Shown piece after piece: positions 30,761 to 40,331 of a stretch of 64,000 nucleotides of DNA; within the stretch, counting starts at the first letter, position 1; every line of letters begins with the position of its first letter. Location of the stretch: positions 33,410,001-33,474,000 of the forward strand of contig BSWB01000006.1 in NCBI GenBank assembly GCA_033239125.1. The letters are read 5' to 3'. Under the pieces are notes generated by a model. It worked only from the letters and a program-made list of their open reading frames with translations, was not told the DNA's origin and did not search any database. The DNA comes from Fagopyrum homotropicum (Eukaryota > Streptophyta > Magnoliopsida > Caryophyllales > Polygonaceae). The position numbers and the translations under genes are program-made.

Positions 30761-32536
30761 TGATGACATGATTTATGACACTAGTTTAGGCACTCTTTTA
30801 GATAGTTTTCCTTTCCATTCATGCATGTTTCCGCATTAGTTCATGACGTTTACGCTCAATTCATGCATATTGTCGAAATAGACGTCTACACGAACTTTTG
30901 TCGGTTTTGTAGGTATTTTGGGGAGCTTTTGGACTTAATCGATACATTCGAGGATCATTCCTTGTGGTGGCACACTTCCGGACTCTTTAAGGAGCAAGCT
31001 AGGAGCAAAGGAGAACACTAAAGACCTTGTTGGTGCATGTCTCGCACCAACTCATGACTTTGTGATCCAAAGATGGCTGAGCTGTAGGAACCACGGCCCA
31101 GAGACCAAAATCTCGACCGTGGTTTTGGCCGTGGTTTTGTCTGGACAGCTTTGATACGTGTCCCACAATCTCTTTTTCTAGCCCTTGCTCTTGGTGGAGT
31201 ATTTAAGTGGTCATGCAGGCTGATTTGAGGATCTTCTTCCGTTTATGGACCCTTCTCCTCTAGCATCTTCCCCAACACTCTTCCATTGTAGCTTTTCTTC
31301 CAAGCACCCTTGTGGGTGTTCTTGGAAGAGATTAGTATAAATTTTAGTTTTAAAGTGAGATTTGAGTGGTTTTGACTGAGTTTCCCTTGTTGATACTTTG
31401 GAGCTGCATCTTGGACCCTTTGTAAGACTTGGTAACTTCTATTCTAGCTTTATAATGTCTTTTCTTTGGTTCATTCTTCATTATCTAGCTATGACTTGCA
31501 AGCATGCTCTATTTATGAAGTTTGATCTTGAAATGTATGTTGTTGGCTGAGTAGATGTGATTCTAGGGTGAAGAAATGATGTTTATGCTTTGGACTATGA
31601 TTGTATGGACTTCCATGTTAGCTTAGGATGGATTTGTGTTCGAAACCCCAACTCAGACCCAAACCACGGCATGTTCTTCATACTTCCACGGCCGTGGTTT
31701 TCATGGTCCTCCCGTGGTTTGCTCTGTTGTGCTTGTATTAATGAATCTTGATGTTTGGATGTAGATGTGTTAAAATCCTAGCGTTTGTTGAGCCTAATGT
31801 CGCTTGGGGCGACCTATTGTTAGCAACCTATTTGAGGAATGAGACTTATCCGGTAATTTCCTCTCTTAGATACATAAGATGATGAACTCTAGGTAGTAGT
31901 GAGCCAAAAAAGCCGCTATTGGATTGAGTGTTCTAGGATCGTTGCCTAAGACTTACATTTTCCGAGACTTACCCGGTAAGGAGGGGTTTGACGCTTAGGT
32001 AGTGGCCGGTTTGTGTAGAATTCTCATCCTTAGGCTCCTTGAGACTTACCCGATGATAGGACCTTAGGTTCGAGACTAGTGGAGCATGAGACTTACCCGG
32101 TAATTGCTCCCATTGGAGAAACACCCAACTCCGAACAACCGCAACTTTCCTTTGATCTTTTGATGCATGAGTCCATTGTCATAATCGGAATTCCGAATCT
32201 CTAGAATCCGCATTTCTTACCTCTTATCACCTATCCTTGTGTTTGTGTGCTTGTTCGTTTGTATGTGTTGATATATTTGTGCTCATTGTTGATCACCCAA
32301 AACCAACCAAAAATATTGTGTTTTGCACTTTCTTTATTCCTCATCTCATCTTAGTTTAGATTTGCACTATCTTTGATCATTGAATGACTTGATTTATCCT
32401 TAGTCCTTGTGTTCGACCTCGGAATACTTTCCTTCCTACATAATGATCCGTACACTGCAGGTTTCGCTAGGTAGTTTAGGATTTTAGATCGAGTTTATAA
32501 ATGTAAGGCTTTTTCAGCTACTTCCCTAGCGTAGCA
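30761..32536 (+). repeat. Element F 3' LTR
   Basis: 1776 bp, close to 26005-27778 with scattered substitutions. The same four spaced motifs and CCACGG motifs are present. Confidence 0.95.
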
Positions 32537-32541
32537 ATATG

Positions 32542-32799
32542 CCAATGGAGCTTTCGAGTTTATCTCTCTCTAAGGAATAAAGCTTTTGTATAAAGAGAGA
32601 AAGAAAAACTTCTTGGATCGAATGAAGACGCTTTTAGATCTCTTGAAGACTTTGGATATTTCCGTGTAAGCTTTTGTTCTATTCTTCTTCAATCTTCATC
32701 TTCATTTATATTCTTCTAGGAGGAACTTGTAGCCGTTGTAGAGAGTCGTTGTAACATTCATATTACCTCCATAGAACACGCTACTTGGTTGAGGTGAAT

Positions 32800-32831
<32 letters not shown>

Positions 32832-33491
32832 TTCTTCTTCTTCTTCTTCTTCTTCTTCTTCTTCTTCTTCTTCTTCTTCTTCTTCTTGACGCTCGTTGAA
32901 TCACCGTAATCTTCTCTTTGGAAATCAACCGTTGAAGATCTTTGTTTGTTGAAGATCCTAGATCTTCTTGTTATCTTAAGATCTTTATGAGATCTTGTTG
33001 TTGGGTCAAGATCTTCTAATCAAATCTATTGAATATCTTCTAGTTGGCTGACCAAGATCTTCTCTTAAAATCTTGTTGGAAGATCTTCTTTTTATCTTTA
33101 AATATGTTTTTGTTGGTTGGCCAAAATCTTCAATTAAAATCTTGTTGGAAGATTTTCTTTTTTATTCTTTGAATATCTTTTTATTGGCTGGCCAAAATCT
33201 TCTCTTAAAATCTTGTTGGAAGATCTTCTTGTTATTCTTGGTAGAGATTCTTGATTTGGTTGTTGAGATTTGAATCTTGTTTAAGAAAGCCTTAAGCCGA
33301 ATCTTCCTTTGCATCACTTTTCAAGGCTTCAATGTTTATCCCTTGAAACGCGTTCCAAGGCTTCCTGTTTGTCCTTTGAAATCTGTTTCAAATATGCTTG
33401 TTCTTTGTAATCTGTTTCAAGGCCTGCGTTCTTCCTTTGAAGATCTTTTCAAGGCCTGCATAGATTTAACAAACACAAACCAAAACAAGCT
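32542..33491 (-). repeat. Element E 3' LTR, part 2
   Basis: Lies between F and G; matches 47579-48538 of the uninterrupted copy. Contains a TTC microsatellite (about 32803-32886), three tandem units of about 70 bp starting 33044, 33113 and 33184, and TTTCAAGG/CCTTGAAA motifs near the end. Confidence 0.93.
32803..32886. repeat. (TTC)n microsatellite in element E 3' LTR
   Basis: About 27 consecutive CTT/TTC units. The equivalent in the other LTR (47868-47939) is shorter and ends in a different flank, as expected for slippage. Confidence 0.95.
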
Positions 33492-35234
33492 GATAGCATG
33501 AATTATAGTCTATATTTTGGGACTTATTTAGACGTTTTATCTTCAATAATCTACATGTTTGGATGTATATTATGTGATTATATTGTCGTTTCATCTACCT
33601 TTGCGGGAATCGAGGTCTACACCAAGTTTCATTGTAATTGTAGGTAAAATGGCACGTTTTGCATCAAAATGGAGCTAAAGGAGCTAAGAAGTCATTGGAG
33701 CTACGTTCAGGAGCTTAAGGAAGAATCCAGGAATCATCGAAATGGATTGAAGATTCACTTTGGACAAGATTTGAGAGATTTCACATTCAGTTTAGAGTCA
33801 CCTCGGTCAGCTACAGTACCATCTCGACCGAGGTGATCCAGAGGAGCGTCCTGGCCGAGGCGAGCACCTTGGACGCGGCGAGATATATTTTATTCTTGGC
33901 TGAGATCTTTTATTTTTGGAAAGAGGATCTTATATTTTTAGGCTGGATTCCTGGAAGGAAGAAGATAATTCAGCTGATATATTTTACCTATTTTATGGGA
34001 AAATATCTTTCTAAGATCTTTTATCTTTGGGAGGTAATTTTCCTATAAAAAGGGTTGGATTTTCCACAAATCCGGTATCCGCTTACAGCTGGAAAGCATC
34101 CACTACAGTGGGGAGATTTGAAGAACTTTTTTGGAAGGTTGAAGGAAGATTGAAGGAAGGAAGTTGATAGCTTTTATAGCTTTTGTGAAGGGTTTTGTAA
34201 GATTCTCTTGGATCCCCTTCTTTGTTGATTTGTCTTATTGGATTGTGATCCAAGGAACGCTTGTTTGTTTGATAATTGCTTCAGTTATTGAAGCCTTGTT
34301 CTTAAGGTTTTTGTGTTCAATTATTCACTTTCTTCCCTTATATTTGATTATTGCATTCATGATGATGAGTGGCTAATTTCTTTGTGTGATTCTAGGGTGA
34401 TTGGCTGAAAGTTATGGAAAAAACAATGATAGAATAATCTTAATTCCAGTAGGACCCTGAAAGCTCGAGTCTTTATCCTTAACCCTAGAACATCTCGCTC
34501 AGTCGATGAACATCTCGGCCGGGGTGGAATTCGTCTGACCGAGGTGACCTTTTTTGATCCGAAACTGAGAGTTAAGTGTTAGAGTTTGCCAAATTCTATT
34601 CTTATTACACCTTTCCTTGAAGCTTAGGATGAGACTTACCCGGTAATTCCTATGTTTGTTTACCCAAGATCATAAGTGTATGTAATAAAGATTTATCCTT
34701 TATTGGGGTTTGAGTGTGCCTTCATCCCATCTTTGTGAGTTAGCCTGAGACTTACCCGGTAAAGGTTGATTCTATTCCCTTAGTTGGTTTTTTGGTTTGA
34801 GGTTATAGTTCTTTTCCTTAATTCCTTGAGACTTACCCGGTAATAGGAGTTGCGGTTTGGGATTAGTGAGTAGTGAGACTTACCCGGTGATCTATTCCAC
34901 TTTAGTAATACCTTCCCTTTGCAAAATCTCAGCTTTGTCCGCTTATCTTTAGATCTTGAGTTGGAACCACAACTAGATGCTTTAATCCCTAGAATTGCAT
35001 ATTTCTTTAATTGACTTTTTTTTTTATCATCTTTGATTGTTTTAATCGCAATTTGTGGTTAGTAATTACATAGACTACCTACACCTGCTTTGTTTCACTA
35101 AGTCCCTGTGATCGACCCCTGAAATTTCTTGCTTTTTACTACGATTGACCCGTACACTGCGGGTTCGCATCCTTGTTTAAGCTTACATCTAGGGTTATAA
35201 ATTTAAAGCTTGCACACACCGTTTGGAGCGAACA
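33492..35234 (+). repeat. Element G 5' LTR
   Basis: 1743 bp, TGATAGCATG to GGAGCGAACA. Four GAGACTTACCCGGTAA-type motifs start at 34631, 34747, 34828 and 34875. CCTCGGTC/GACCGAGG motifs at 33797-33870 and 34490-34555. A 71-codon U3 ORF lies at 33833-34048. Confidence 0.96.
34044..34050 (+). promoter_or_regulatory. TATA box of element G 5' LTR
   Basis: TATAAAA followed by AGGGTTGGATTTTCC. Conserved in the LTRs of B, G and K. Confidence 0.7.
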
Positions 35235-35240
35235 AGTTTT

Positions 35241-35258
35241 TGGCGCCGTTGCCGGGGA
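35241..35258 (+). other. Primer-binding site of element G (tRNA-Asp)
   Basis: TGGCGCCGTTGCCGGGGA, exact match to the tRNA-Asp complement, six bases inside the LTR. Confidence 0.95.
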
Positions 35259-35293
35259 CTTGGTCTAGACCGAGCCGGTTGCGGTTGGCTTTC

Positions 35294-35307
35294 GGGGCGC
35301 TTGCCCC
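35294..35307 (+). other. Leader hairpin of element G
   Basis: GGGGC-GCTT-GCCCC between primer site and gag; matches the hairpin of B with a changed loop base. Confidence 0.6.
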
Positions 35308-35363
35308 TGTTTCTACTAACCACTCTACTTGAGTGACTTTCGCAAGTTCATTTTCTTAGGTTT

Positions 35364-36854
35364 ATGCGAAGAACCCGCGATGGGAAGGAAATCGTTCCCT
35401 ACGATCCCGAACCAGAAAAGACATACAAAAGACGCTTGAAAGAAGCGAAGATGGCCAATCAGGATAATCGCGATCTTGAGGCCGAATTAAAGGAGGCGTT
35501 GGAACAACTACGCCTCAGCAAGGAAGAGCTGAGACTGGAAAGGGAAGAAACTCGCACAAGGACTGAGGCGATCGAAGCAGATATGGCGGCTTTACGAGAC
35601 CAGTATCTACCTCGACCGAACCCAGATCCTCGACCGAGGCAAGACCCTGCTCCAGATCCTCGACCGAGGCAGAATCCAGTACCTGCTGCCCTGGACGAGA
35701 TACTTCCACCTTGGATGCCAGTCCGAGATGCTCTTTTTGCAGGTATTCCACAGACCCTAGGTCAAAGGATGGACCCCAATCAGCAACTGAGGCGTCCAGG
35801 AGTCAACCTAGGTGATCCAGCGGACCATGATTATGAGCTTCGACCGCAAGTTCTTTCCATGATTCGCCAATGCCAGTTTGGAGGGCTAGAGAGGGAATCT
35901 CCGCATCAACATCTACAAAACTATGAGATCTTGATGGAGACCTTGAGACCTTCAAGAATAGAAAACAACAACTACAAGTTAAGACCTTTCTACTTCTCTT
36001 TGAAAGATAGAGCACTTACTTGGTATCAATCTCTTCCTCCAGGAAAAATCAATACTTGGGAGGAGATGACGACGGAGTTTTTAACTAAATTCTTTCCCCC
36101 CTCTAAAACTGCTGAAATGAGAGGGAAGATTAATGCATTCATCATGAAGGACAAGGAGAGCTTGTCTAAGTCATGGGAGAGATTTAAAGACATTCTTTTG
36201 GATTGCCCACATCATGGGATTCCAAAGATAGAGTTGTTGGAGATATACTTCAAGGGACTGGACGGAAACACCCAGTTCAACCTTCAACTACTATCCGTTG
36301 GCACGTTCATAGACATGCCGATTGACGAAGCTTGGGAGTTCATAGAGAAGCAAGCTTTGCACATGGAGAAGTACTCCCACCAAGGAGCTAAAGGTGGAGT
36401 TAAAAGAGTCAACTTTCAAGATGCTCCACCTAACAATGATCAACTCACTTCTTTGAAGAATGATGTAAAACAATTGAAGGAACTTTTAGTTGCTCAAACC
36501 AAGAAGGAAGATCAAGGATCAAGGAACAACAATAGTTACCGGAACAACAACAACGGTTCCTGGAACAACAACTACAACAACAATAGAGGATCCAACAACA
36601 ATAATTGGAGGGCAAACAACCAAAACTCGGGTAACCCTTACTCTAACTCCAATTTGAATGACTCCTCTAATCCTTTCCTCTCTTCTTCTTCTTCTTCTTC
36701 TTCTTCTTCCACTCCCTTGAAGAGCCAGGAGCAAGGATCGAGTTCGTCCCAGCCGGAAAAGAAAGATGCGGTGCTGGAGGCCATCTTGATCAAGCTCAAC
36801 TCTATGGAGACATCCATGACTTCATTTTTGAAGGCACAAAAAGCCTTAGAATAA
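35364..36854 (+). CDS. Element G gag (ends at a premature TAA)
   Basis: 496 codons from MRRTRDGKEIVPYDPEPEK; an in-frame TGA just upstream fixes this start. Residues 20-75 are coiled coil, about 80-110 a Pro/Arg linker (DPRPRQDPAPDPRPRQ) encoded by direct copies of CCTCGACCGAGG, and about 130-330 the Retrotrans_gag core (RPQVLSMIRQCQFGG, FSLKDRALTWYQSLPPG, FFPPSKTAEMRG, CPHHGIPKIELLEIYF). About 385-450 is Asn-rich then poly-Ser in place of a zinc knuckle. The final helix (AVLEAILIKLNSMETSMTSF) ends at TAA where B has CAA. In B the same frame runs on into protease. Confidence 0.92.
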   Translation: MRRTRDGKEIVPYDPEPEKTYKRRLKEAKMANQDNRDLEAELKEALEQLRLSKEELRLEREETRTRTEAIEADMAALRDQYLPRPNPDPRPRQDPAPDPRPRQNPVPAALDEILPPWMPVRDALFAGIPQTLGQRMDPNQQLRRPGVNLGDPADHDYELRPQVLSMIRQCQFGGLERESPHQHLQNYEILMETLRPSRIENNNYKLRPFYFSLKDRALTWYQSLPPGKINTWEEMTTEFLTKFFPPSKTAEMRGKINAFIMKDKESLSKSWERFKDILLDCPHHGIPKIELLEIYFKGLDGNTQFNLQLLSVGTFIDMPIDEAWEFIEKQALHMEKYSHQGAKGGVKRVNFQDAPPNNDQLTSLKNDVKQLKELLVAQTKKEDQGSRNNNSYRNNNNGSWNNNYNNNRGSNNNNWRANNQNSGNPYSNSNLNDSSNPFLSSSSSSSSSSTPLKSQEQGSSSSQPEKKDAVLEAILIKLNSMETSMTSFLKAQKALE

Positions 36855-37985
36855 CAATTCTTTAACAAGGCGAATGAAGCGCAAAGAGATCCAGGGAAGC
36901 TTCCAGCAAGGACGGAAAGCAACCCTAAAGGACAGATCATGGCAATAACGACGAGAAGCGGACTGAAGACTGCAGATCCAGTGCCTCGGTCGATGCCAGT
37001 ACAAACGAAGACCACCTCGGTCCAAGTACAGTCGAAGAACACTTCGGTCGAGATGCCAACCGAGGTGGAGCCACAGAAAGCGGAGGAGAAAACTGAAGTT
37101 TATATTCCGCCTCCTGCATATAAACCACCACTTCCATTCCCCCAGTCAAGGGCCAGAGCACATCTAGACAAGCATTTTGGTAAGTTCCTTGACTTGATGA
37201 ATAAACTACACATTAATATCCCTTTCCTTGATGTTATTCTAGGGATGCCCGCCTATGGGAAGTTCTTGAAAGAGATTCTATCAAGGAAGAGGAAGTTGGA
37301 AGACTTTGGTGAAGTGAGGATGACATCTAAATCCTCGGAGCTCATTCAAATCATGAAGGAGAAGATGCCACCCAAGTTGAGAGGTCCCGGCTCATTTTAC
37401 ATTTCCATTCAAGTTGGGGATGTCACTTGTGAAGCCTTATGTGATCTAGGAGCCAGCGTGAGCATCATCCCGCTGGAGCTATGTGTTAAGATCGGACTTG
37501 GAGAGCCCAAGCCGGTGAAGATACGGTTATACATGGCGGACCGCTCCATTACCCATCCCGTGGGCATTTTGGAAGACGTTCCGGTCAAGTTAGGTAACTT
37601 TTATTTACCTATAGATTTTGTTGTGCTTGACATTTCCGCAGATTATCCCGTTCCTATCATTCTCGGGAGACCATTTCTAGCAACTTTGGGTTGCAATGTG
37701 GATAGTAAGAACGCCAAGCTAAAGTTCAACATTGGCGGAGATGAAGTGGAGTTTGCATTACTTGCGGCAATGAAGGGAGAGCAGCTAGGAGATGATATCT
37801 TCAACATCTATGATGAAGAAGAATCAAGAGAATTGGTGAGCTCTATCCTTATTAAAGATCCACTTGAAAAATTTATTAGTTTTAGCTTAATGGAGGAAGG
37901 TATAGATGCTTCTTGTGATGAAGATATACGGAGCTTAAAGGCGCTGAAAGAAGATCCAGGAGCTAAAACTGAAAGACTAGTCTAG
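36855..37985 (+). pseudogene. Element G protease region
   Basis: Open from after the TAA (36854) to a TAG at 37983-37985 (CAG in B). AITTRSGLKTADP near 36940 opens the gag-protease linker, which carries three CCTCGGTC-type motifs (36983-37072). Protease motifs: FLDLMNKLHINIPFLD, AYGKFLKEIL, GDVTCEALCDLGASVSIIPLELC (active site written DLGA, as in B), VPVKLGNFYLPIDFVVLD, IILGRPFLAT. An acidic tail (DEEESRELVSSIL) leads to the junction where RT would be expected. Confidence 0.88.
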
Positions 37986-39497
37986 GAGAAGAAGATCTCC
38001 AGTTTCGGTTCCAGTTGTAGTACCTCGACCGAGGCACTTTCTGGACCAAGCGTGGTGACTGAAGAACATCTCGGTCACCCTCTCTGGACCTCGACCGAGG
38101 TCGAAAGCGAGATGATGTCAACTGAGACTACTGAAAATAACAAACTTCTTACTCCCTTTTTTGACATTCATCCTCAATTGGTAGAACATTTTCTCCACCA
38201 AATTTTTGATAATAAAGGACCTTGGTATGCTGATATTGTTAATTATCTTGTTTTCCAGGAAATACCACCCGGATTGACGTACGCTCAAAGGAAGAAATTC
38301 TTCAAGGATGTACGCCATTACTACTGGGATGAACCGCTGCTATTCAAGAGAGGGCCGGATGGGATGCTTCGAAGATGCATTCCGGAAGATGAAGTTAATA
38401 GCGTCATACGGCATTGTCACTCACTCCCTTGTGGAGGGCATGCTAGCGCCAACAAGACATGCGCTAAGGTATTACATTCCGGTTTCTTTTGGCCTACATT
38501 ATTTAAGGATGTGCAAACGTTTGTTGTCTCTTGTGATGCATGCCAAAGAACAGGGAACTTATCTAGAAGGAATAAGATGCCACTCAATAACATACAGGAG
38601 GTTGAGATCTTTGATGTATGGGGAGTAGATTTCATGGGACCTTTCCCATCATTCGGAGGAAACCTCTACATTCTCCTAGCTGTCGACTACGTCTCTAGAT
38701 GGGTTGAAGCCATTGCCTCTCCCACTAATGATGCCATGGTGGTTGTGAAGTTCTTTAACAGGACTATCTTTCCACGTTTTGAGACTCCACGCATCATCAT
38801 CAGCGATGGAGGGATGCATTTCATCAACCAGAAGTTTAAGGTACTTTTATCAAAGTATGGGGTAACCCACAAGGTAGCAACCCCTTATCACCCTCAAACT
38901 AGTGGATAGGTCGAGATCTCAAATAGAGAAATTAAAGGAATCTTGGAGAAGACCGTCTCTAGGACTAGGAAAGATTGGTCCATGAAGTTGGACGACGTTC
39001 TTTGGGCTTACAGGACCGCATTCAAGACTCCCATTGGTACCACCCCTTATAATTTGGTATATGGGAAGTCTTTTCATTTGCTCGTTGAGTTAGAACACAA
39101 GGCGTATTGGGCGATCAAATGGTTGAACTTCGACATCAAGGAAGCCGGTGAGAAGCGGCTATTGAATATCAATGAGCTGGAGGAGCTGCGTTTGAATGCT
39201 TATGAGAATGCAAAGATCTATAAAGAAAGGATGAAGAAATGACATGACAAGCGTATCATTCCTAAGGAGCTTAAAGAAGGAGACTTAGTTCTACTCTTCA
39301 ACTCCCGCCTCCGCCTCTTTCCAGGTAAGTTGAAATCTAGATGGACCGGACCTTATGTTGTGAAACATGTTTTCCCTTATGGTGCAGTTGAGATTTGGGG
39401 AGAAACGAGTGGAAGCTTCAAGGTCAATGGTCATAAACTTAAGAAATACAAACCGAAAGTTCCGGTTGAGGAGGTTACACCGCTATACCTTGTTTGA
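37986..39497 (+). pseudogene. Element G integrase
   Basis: Follows the protease linker directly; CCTCGACCGAGG motifs at 38022-38102 mark the junction. Zinc region HCHSLPCGGHASANKT...CDACQ near 38410-38560. Core IFDVWGVDFMGPFP (first Asp) near 38620 and IISDGG (second Asp) near 38800. A TAG at 38907-38909 stands two codons before the third catalytic residue (Glu), where B has CAG. After that, EISNREI, KTPIGTTPYNLVYGKS, a TGA (39239-39241, TGG in B), then LKSRWTGPYVVKHVFP and the native stop near 39497. No chromodomain is seen, as in Athila/Tat integrases. Confidence 0.9.
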
Positions 39498-40331
39498 GAG
39501 ATACCGTACGGTCCAACTAGCGACCTTAAATCAAGCGCTTCTTGGGAGGCAACCCAAGGTATTGCTTTCTTTTCCCTTTTTCTAATCTAGCTTTAGATAG
39601 TTTACTTTTGCTTTGCTTTGTTTTGTTTTTGGCGTCCTAGACAGACAACAGGTGACATCTAAGGAAGGAATACAACCCAGGAGCAAACCTGGAAGGACAG
39701 AAGTTCGAGAATTTGAGAAGACGGAGTCTGACTGAGACACATCTCGGTTGCTGTCACAGCACCTCGACCGAGATGATTCTTGAGCAACCGAGGCGACCAG
39801 GGTTACTGAAGATCCACCTCGGTTGGCACCACCTCGATCTAGTCGAGACCATCTCGACCGAGGTGACAGCAGTTCCAGAAAAGGGTATAAAAGGGGGCTG
39901 AGATTTCTCTCTCTTCCCTCTACCTCCTTCTCGACCGCGGCGCACTCCTCACCTCGCTTCTTCGTTCTTCGCTCGTTTTTGACGATTCTCGCTTCCAAAC
40001 TGCAAGGAAAGGGGAGAGGATCAATTGCAAGCGCCAATCTGTAGAGAAAACGCAACAAATTGACCAAATCTGGGGTAAATTCGAGAAAACCCTAAAACTC
40101 TCTCCTTCACTGTTTTTTATCAGATTGGGCTTTGGTTGCCCCTGCATTTTGCTGAAAAAGGATTAAGTACCCCATAGGAACCTTTGGTAGTGATATTGGG
40201 GGAAAAGAACTCGATTTTTGAGAGAATCGATCGCACAGCACTTCGCCTCGGTCTAGTCGGCCTATGCCTCGGGCGAGGTGTTCTTGAGATTTGTCAAAGA
40301 GACTGAGGTGGTCTGACAGAGTACAGAAAAG
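39498..40331 (+). other. Spacer between integrase and third ORF of element G
   Basis: Contains the hairpin CTTGGG-AGGCAA-CCCAAG (39541-39558) and the densest cluster of CCTCGACCGAGG-type motifs (39741-39950, 40244-40315). A TATAAAAGGGG sequence at about 39887 could be an internal promoter for the third ORF; this is inference. No other gene seen. Confidence 0.7.

Larger units (their letters stand above)
26005..32536 (+). mobile_element. Element F: non-autonomous gypsy element with one chimeric ORF
   Basis: 6.5 kb, LTRs 26005-27778 and 30761-32536, target duplication ATATG (26000-26004 and 32537-32541), tRNA-Asp-type primer site, PPT with adjacent hairpin. The 3-kb interior has a single ORF. 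LTR ends are TGATGACATG and GCGTAACA/GCGTAGCA. It inserted in the LTR of E. Confidence 0.95.

Noticed and set aside
32803..32886. Microsatellite as a coding poly-amino-acid tract
   Set aside because: It lies in an LTR and differs in length between the two LTR copies.
34631..34890. Regularly repeated 16-mers resembling a CRISPR array
   Set aside because: Only four copies per LTR, unequal spacing, shared spacers between copies of the same LTR, and a plant context.
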